Source of the DNA: an uncultured Anaerococcus sp.
GTDB lineage: Bacteria; Bacillota; Clostridia; Tissierellales; Peptoniphilaceae
Assembly: GCA_902465755.1 (NCBI GenBank)
Contig: CABQOK010000027.1
Location: 1 to 10,893, forward strand
Direction of reading: 5' to 3'
DNA length: 10,893 nt
A model generated the notes under the pieces. That model ran no database searches. It worked only from the letters and a program-made list of their open reading frames with translations, and was not told where the DNA came from. Every line of letters begins with the position of its first letter. Within the stretch, counting starts at the first letter, position 1. Positions 7,115 through 10,893 of the stretch are shown one piece after another. The position numbers and the translations under genes are program-made.

Positions 7115-7708
7115 ATGATATATGAAAAGATTATAAAAAGAATACTGGATATAGTTCTTGCACTTATTGCTTTACCTTTTGTATTGATTATTTGTATAAT
7201 ATTTGGGATTTTAATATACTTGGAAGATAGAGGAGATATTTTCTATATAGCGAAAAGAAGAGGTTTGAATGGTACTGTCTTTGGAATGTATAAGCTTCGT
7301 TCAATGAAAATGAATGCACCTGATATTCGAAATGAGGATAATTCAACATACAATAGTTCAAATGATCCTAGAGTTACAAAAATAGGAAGAATTTTAAGAA
7401 AAACTTCAATAGATGAATTACCACAAGTATTTAATATCTTAAAGGGCGATATGAGCTGGATTGGGCCTAGGCCAAATAATCCTAGTAAAGTATATGAAGA
7501 CATGACAGCTGGTGAAAAAAAGCGATTGAGTATAAGACCTGGAGTAACAGGCTATAGTCAAGCTTATTATAGGAATTCGATTAATCAAGATGAAAAATTA
7601 AAAAAAGATGTATTTTATTCTGAAAATGTAAGATTTGTATTTGATTTTAAAATTTTCATTCAAACTATAAAAACTGTATTACTTCAAAAAAATATAAATA
7701 CTAATTAA
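7115..7708 (+). CDS. Small PglC-like phosphoglycosyl transferase (initiating sugar transferase)
   Basis: This 197-residue protein is a minimal monotopic phosphoglycosyl transferase that moves a sugar-1-phosphate from its UDP donor to undecaprenyl phosphate, the committing step of glycan assembly at the inner membrane face. It has a single reentrant hydrophobic segment (about 10-35), K-L-R-S-M (60-64), the catalytic Asp-Glu dyad in T-S-I-D-E-L-P-Q (97-104), G-P-R-P (117-120) and R-P-G-V-T-G-Y-S-Q (141-149). The length is like PglC and lacks the extra N-terminal helices of WbaP-type enzymes. Its taagg ribosome site overlaps the stop codon of the preceding gene. Coming after a dehydratase and aminotransferase it probably uses the modified diamino sugar nucleotide; the donor identity is inferred. 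Confidence 0.88.
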   Translation: MIYEKIIKRILDIVLALIALPFVLIICIIFGILIYLEDRGDIFYIAKRRGLNGTVFGMYKLRSMKMNAPDIRNEDNSTYNSSNDPRVTKIGRILRKTSIDELPQVFNILKGDMSWIGPRPNNPSKVYEDMTAGEKKRLSIRPGVTGYSQAYYRNSINQDEKLKKDVFYSENVRFVFDFKIFIQTIKTVLLQKNINTN

Positions 7709-7725
7709 GTTTAAGGAATTAAGTC

Positions 7726-9000
7726 ATGAAAGAATTACAAGGAAAGAAAATATTATTTTTGGGTTCATCAACATATTTTTATGAAGCCGCAATATACGCA
7801 AAAAATAATGGAGCATACATAATTGCTGTTGATAAGAGGCCAAAAGATGAATGTATAGTTAAAAAAATTGCTGATGAAGAATATTTATTGGATACTACTG
7901 ATATTAATGCAATAAAAGATTTAGTATTAGAGAAAAAAATAGATGGAATATATCCTGGGGCAAGTGAGATAAATATACCTATAGCTATTAAAGTAGCTAA
8001 TGAAACAGGAATTCCAAAATATTGTGATGAAGATCAATGGGAAATGGCGACAAATAAAGCTATTTTTAAAGAGACATGTAGGAAATATAATGTTCCTGTA
8101 ACACCAGTGTTTGATATAGTTGAGCCTATAAACGAAGAAGAAATTTCTAAGATAGCATTTCCTGTCGTTACAAAACCAGTTGATAATAATGGTTCTACTG
8201 GAATTACGATTTGTAAAAAATCGGAAGATTTCATTAAAGCTTACAGGAAAGCAAAAGAAGCTTCAAAAAGTGGAGAAGTATTAGTTGAAAAGGAAATGAA
8301 TTTTGAGAATAGCTTAATAGCTCATTACACAGCACAAGATGGAGAGGTTATTTTCTGCGGTCTAACAGATAAAGAATCAAAAAAGATAAATGAAAATAGT
8401 GCTCCCGTGATGTCTATTCAATTCATGCCATCTAAATTAACCGATACTTTTAAGAAAAAAATAAATAATAAAATAATCAATATGTTAAAAGGTATTGGTA
8501 TAAATTACGGTCCAATATGGATAGAAGTTTTTCATGACGGAGAAGAATTTGTACTAAATGAAATAGGATATAGATATGGAGGTTCGCTAACCTACTATCC
8601 AGTTGATTATTTCTATGGTATAAATCAAATGAATTTGCTTGTCAATTATTTAGCTACTGGAATGCCATTATATGATAACTTTAGAAATATTAAAGAAATA
8701 GATAGAAGAAGGAATCATGAATATTGTATATTACCTATGCAATTGAAAAGCGGGACTATAAAGGAAATTAGAGGTTTGCAAGAAATTCTAGAGAAGAAAT
8801 TTGTTTATGCATTTATTCAGTCCCATATAGTTGATGATGTTATAGAAGACACTGGAACAACTCATCAAGTATTCGGTTATATTCACCTAATAGCGAAGAA
8901 CAAAAATCAACTTATGAAGCATATCAAATATGTCAATGATTCAATTGAAGTTCTAGATGAAAATAATGAAAATATGTTAGATATTTTGTATTGTAGATAA
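7726..9000 (+). CDS. ATP-grasp carboxylate-amine ligase B
   Basis: This 424-residue protein is a second ATP-grasp enzyme, only distantly similar to the one at 5907-7106. It has the pre-ATP-grasp domain (I-L-F-L-G-S-S at 9-15, Y-P-G-A-S-E near 76-81), T-N-K-A-I-F-K (109-115), V-V-T-K-P-V-D-N-N-G-S-T-G (147-159), V-E-K-E-M (187-191), G-P-I-W-I-E-V (262-268) and L-N-E-I-G-Y-R-Y-G-G-S (277-287). The metal-ligand Glu279 and Arg283 positions are kept, while the strand ends GGS where ligase A has GGD. A C-terminal region of about 100 residues follows. An aagga site lies 8 nt before the ATG. It presumably makes another amide bond, to an amino acid or a sugar amine; the substrates cannot be read from the sequence. 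Confidence 0.78.
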   Translation: MKELQGKKILFLGSSTYFYEAAIYAKNNGAYIIAVDKRPKDECIVKKIADEEYLLDTTDINAIKDLVLEKKIDGIYPGASEINIPIAIKVANETGIPKYCDEDQWEMATNKAIFKETCRKYNVPVTPVFDIVEPINEEEISKIAFPVVTKPVDNNGSTGITICKKSEDFIKAYRKAKEASKSGEVLVEKEMNFENSLIAHYTAQDGEVIFCGLTDKESKKINENSAPVMSIQFMPSKLTDTFKKKINNKIINMLKGIGINYGPIWIEVFHDGEEFVLNEIGYRYGGSLTYYPVDYFYGINQMNLLVNYLATGMPLYDNFRNIKEIDRRRNHEYCILPMQLKSGTIKEIRGLQEILEKKFVYAFIQSHIVDDVIEDTGTTHQVFGYIHLIAKNKNQLMKHIKYVNDSIEVLDENNENMLDILYCR

Positions 9001-9009
9001 TAGTCTTAT

Positions 9010-9023
9010 GAGGTAAAAGATTG
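9010..9023 (+). promoter_or_regulatory. Shine-Dalgarno site fixing a TTG start
   Basis: gaggt (9010-9014) lies 6 nt before TTG at 9021. An ATG at 9008 is followed by a stop after two codons, and the first in-frame ATG (9066) has no comparable site and would drop 15 conserved-looking residues. Confidence 0.7.
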
Positions 9024-10010
9024 GCTGATTTAAAAATCATTTCAGAAAAACAAGTTATACGTATAATGGAAGACAATTGGATAGAGGGAATAGATGTAAT
9101 TAAAAAATCATTTATTAAGAGAGGTAAAAATAGAGTGATTTTGCCTGAAAAAACCTCTCAAATATTTGATCAAAAAACTCAAAATAGAGTTAATTGTATG
9201 CCTTCTACTATAATAGATGAACAAGTATGTGGTGTAAAATGGGTGTCCGTTTTTCCAACAAATTTTAAAAGAAATATTAAAAACGTGAACGGACTTACAA
9301 TTATCTCCGAAACTGTAACAGGGCAGCCATATGCTATAATTGCAAGCTCGTGGTTGACAAAATTTAGAACAGCAGGAGTTGCAGGATTAGCGTCTAAATA
9401 CTTAGCAAAAGAAGAAAATGAAATAATAAGCTTTATAGGTGCTGGAGAAGAAGCAAAAATGCATTTTGAAATTTTTAAGCTTTTATATCCTGGATTAAAA
9501 GAGTGCAGAATATCATCAAGAACTCATGATTCTTGTTCAAGATTTGCAAAAGAGTTTTCAGACAAATATAAAGATGTAAAGTTTGTAGTTTGTGATAATA
9601 ATTTCGAAAAAGCTATTAAAGGTTCAGACATAGTAGTCACAGCAATTTCTAGTCAAGAAGCAGTTTTAAAAGCAAAATGGTTAGATAAAGCTAATTTTTA
9701 TGTTCATGTTGGTGGTTTTGAAGATGAATATGACGTTGCACTAAAGGCCGATAAAATTGTTTGTGATGAATGGGATGCTGTTAAGCACAGAGGAAGTCAA
9801 ACCATTAGTAAAATGTATCAAGGTGGAATATTGAAAGATGAAGATATATATGCAGAATTATCAGAAATTATACTAGAAGAAAAAGATGGAAGAGATGAAA
9901 AAGATAAATTAATATATTTTAATTCAGTTGGTATGGCTTATGAAGACGTTTTATTAGCAAAATTTGTATATGATAAGTCAGGGCAACATGGTGAGATTTT
10001 AGAAATTTAA
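9021..10010 (+). CDS. Ornithine cyclodeaminase/mu-crystallin family dehydrogenase
   Basis: This 329-residue NAD(P)-dependent enzyme belongs to the ornithine cyclodeaminase/mu-crystallin fold. Members deaminate ornithine to proline or lysine to pipecolate, act as alanine dehydrogenases or ketimine reductases, or make opine-like amino acids (SbnB type). Visible motifs are G-V-K-W-V-S-V-F-P (71-79), F-R-T-A-G-V-A (115-121), the dinucleotide loop F-I-G-A-G-E-E-A (138-145), V-G-G-F-E-D-E (230-236) and S-V-G-M-A-Y-E-D (302-309). The usual Q after G-x-G is Glu here. It starts with TTG, supported by a gaggt site. In an operon with three ATP-grasp genes it probably supplies an amino or imino acid for ligation (inference). 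Neighbours do not show which reaction it performs. Confidence 0.83.
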   Translation: MADLKIISEKQVIRIMEDNWIEGIDVIKKSFIKRGKNRVILPEKTSQIFDQKTQNRVNCMPSTIIDEQVCGVKWVSVFPTNFKRNIKNVNGLTIISETVTGQPYAIIASSWLTKFRTAGVAGLASKYLAKEENEIISFIGAGEEAKMHFEIFKLLYPGLKECRISSRTHDSCSRFAKEFSDKYKDVKFVVCDNNFEKAIKGSDIVVTAISSQEAVLKAKWLDKANFYVHVGGFEDEYDVALKADKIVCDEWDAVKHRGSQTISKMYQGGILKDEDIYAELSEIILEEKDGRDEKDKLIYFNSVGMAYEDVLLAKFVYDKSGQHGEILEI

Positions 10011-10014
10011 GCTT

Positions 10015-10028
10015 GGAGATTAGTTTTG
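10015..10028 (+). promoter_or_regulatory. Shine-Dalgarno site fixing a second TTG start
   Basis: ggag (10015-10018) lies 7 nt before TTG at 10026. The same frame has a stop at 10008 (that of the previous gene) and no ATG until 10671, which is deep inside conserved sequence, so TTG is the only reasonable start. Confidence 0.68.
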
Positions 10029-10893
10029 GATAGTAAAGAAAAAATAAGGCTAACAGGATATAATAATGAAAAAGGTATAAAAGCTTATATTATAAATCAT
10101 ATAAATAAGTATAAACTTTTGAAAGAATTATTTATAGGTAAAACAAGTAAGTTAGAAAGTGTAAAAATATTTTTCGATTTTTGGATTAGCGTGATAGTTC
10201 TAGGCGCAGGAATAAATGATTATTTTCAATATAACTTCTATAAAAAAAATTATTCAGAAAGAAATAAATTTATAGTAGGAAGGAAATGGAAAAAAATATT
10301 GTTAAAATGTAATGGATCTACAAAAATAGATTCATTTGATGATAAATTAAAATTTAATAATAGATTCAATGAATTTTTAAACAGAGATTGGCTTGATGTA
10401 GATAAAGCTAATCATGATAAAGTAAGTGAATTTATTTCAAACCAAGATTCATTTTTCTTAAAACAAAATATTGGAAGTGGTGGAAATGGAATTATCAAAT
10501 ATAGATCGAAAGATATAAAAAATGCTAAAGATTTTTTTAATCAGATAAAAGGAAAATCATTTATCTTAGAAGAAGCTATAGTTCAAGATGAAAGTCTAGC
10601 AGAATTTAATCCATCATCAGTTAATACCATAAGGGTTGTAACTATAAGAGATAAAGATGAAGTACATATAATGGACGCTATACTGAGAATGGGAAATGGA
10701 GAAAAATCTACAGATAATTTCCACCAACATGGTCTAGCTATGACAATGGATATTGATAGTGGAAAAGTCGTAAGTTTGGCAATTGATAAAAGTAATAACA
10801 AATATGAATACCATCCTGTAACTAATAAAAAACTATTAGGATATAAAGTTCCTTATTGGGATAAAGTAAAAGATACAGTGATAAAAGCAAGTA
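10026..10893 (+). CDS. Sugar-transfer-associated ATP-grasp protein, 5' part
   Basis: A continuous frame of 289 codons runs from TTG at 10026 off the right edge without a stop. The N-terminal region (about 50-78) has G-A-G-I-N-D-Y-F-Q-Y-N-F-Y, and later come the lysine and glycine loop L-K-Q-N-I-G-S-G-G-N-G (145-155), L-E-E (181-183), N-P-S-S-V-N-T-I-R-V-V (195-205), L-R-M-G (220-223) and D-N-F-H-Q-H-G (230-236). This combination is what I know from the sugar-transfer-associated ATP-grasp family (ATPgrasp_ST), found in capsule and exopolysaccharide loci, whose biochemical reactions are mostly undefined. It is 15 bp from the preceding gene and thus in the operon. Base composition is the most AT-rich in the window. 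The C-terminus is missing, so completeness cannot be judged. Confidence 0.83.
   Translation, partial: MDSKEKIRLTGYNNEKGIKAYIINHINKYKLLKELFIGKTSKLESVKIFFDFWISVIVLGAGINDYFQYNFYKKNYSERNKFIVGRKWKKILLKCNGSTKIDSFDDKLKFNNRFNEFLNRDWLDVDKANHDKVSEFISNQDSFFLKQNIGSGGNGIIKYRSKDIKNAKDFFNQIKGKSFILEEAIVQDESLAEFNPSSVNTIRVVTIRDKDEVHIMDAILRMGNGEKSTDNFHQHGLAMTMDIDSGKVVSLAIDKSNNKYEYHPVTNKKLLGYKVPYWDKVKDTVIKAS

Noticed and set aside
7243..8234. Minus-strand frames at 7243-7503 and 8034-8234.
   Set aside because: They are shadows of the phosphoglycosyl transferase and ligase B genes.
10583..10801. Minus-strand open frame of 72 codons near the right edge.
   Set aside because: The plus strand here encodes the conserved part of the sugar-transfer-associated ATP-grasp protein.

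Overview
The window looks like part of a cell-surface glycopolymer (capsule or wall-polysaccharide) locus from a low-G+C Gram-positive anaerobe. AGA and ATA codons are frequent, Shine-Dalgarno sites are purine-rich, genes are packed a few bases apart, and an LCP-family wall-polymer ligase sits at the edge. A member of the Tissierellia/Peptoniphilaceae (Anaerococcus or Peptoniphilus type) would fit, but the genus is an inference. All genes are on the + strand.

Layout. (1) 1-404: the 3' end of an LCP (LytR-CpsA-Psr) gene, cut by the window edge. (2) 405-1189: about 785 bp with no convincing gene, filled with hairpins and two decayed copies of a composite repeat. (3) 1190 to the window end: eight tightly spaced genes, apparently one operon. 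In order they encode a MurJ/MviN-type flippase, a membrane-bound nucleotide-sugar 4,6-dehydratase (PglF/CapD type), a PLP-dependent sugar aminotransferase (DegT type), an ATP-grasp carboxylate-amine ligase, a small PglC-like phosphoglycosyl transferase, a second ATP-grasp ligase, an ornithine cyclodeaminase/mu-crystallin family dehydrogenase, and the start of a third ATP-grasp protein of the sugar-transfer-associated type. The last gene begins at a TTG codon at 10026 and runs off the window.

How the genes may work together (inference). The dehydratase and aminotransferase would make a UDP-4-amino-4,6-dideoxy-HexNAc, as in bacillosamine synthesis. No PglD-type acetyltransferase is present. An ATP-grasp ligase lies between the aminotransferase and the phosphoglycosyl transferase, so the new amino group may be acylated with an amino acid instead of acetate. 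The second ATP-grasp enzyme and the cyclodeaminase-family enzyme could supply or add further amino acids, and the phosphoglycosyl transferase would load the modified sugar-1-phosphate onto undecaprenyl phosphate. The MurJ-like protein could flip the lipid-linked product and the LCP protein could attach the finished polymer to peptidoglycan. Glycosyltransferases and a polymerase are not in the window and would be expected downstream.

Base composition is uneven: G+C reaches about half in the middle of the flippase gene and falls to about a quarter in the last gene, as expected if a variable cassette has been exchanged next to conserved flanking genes.
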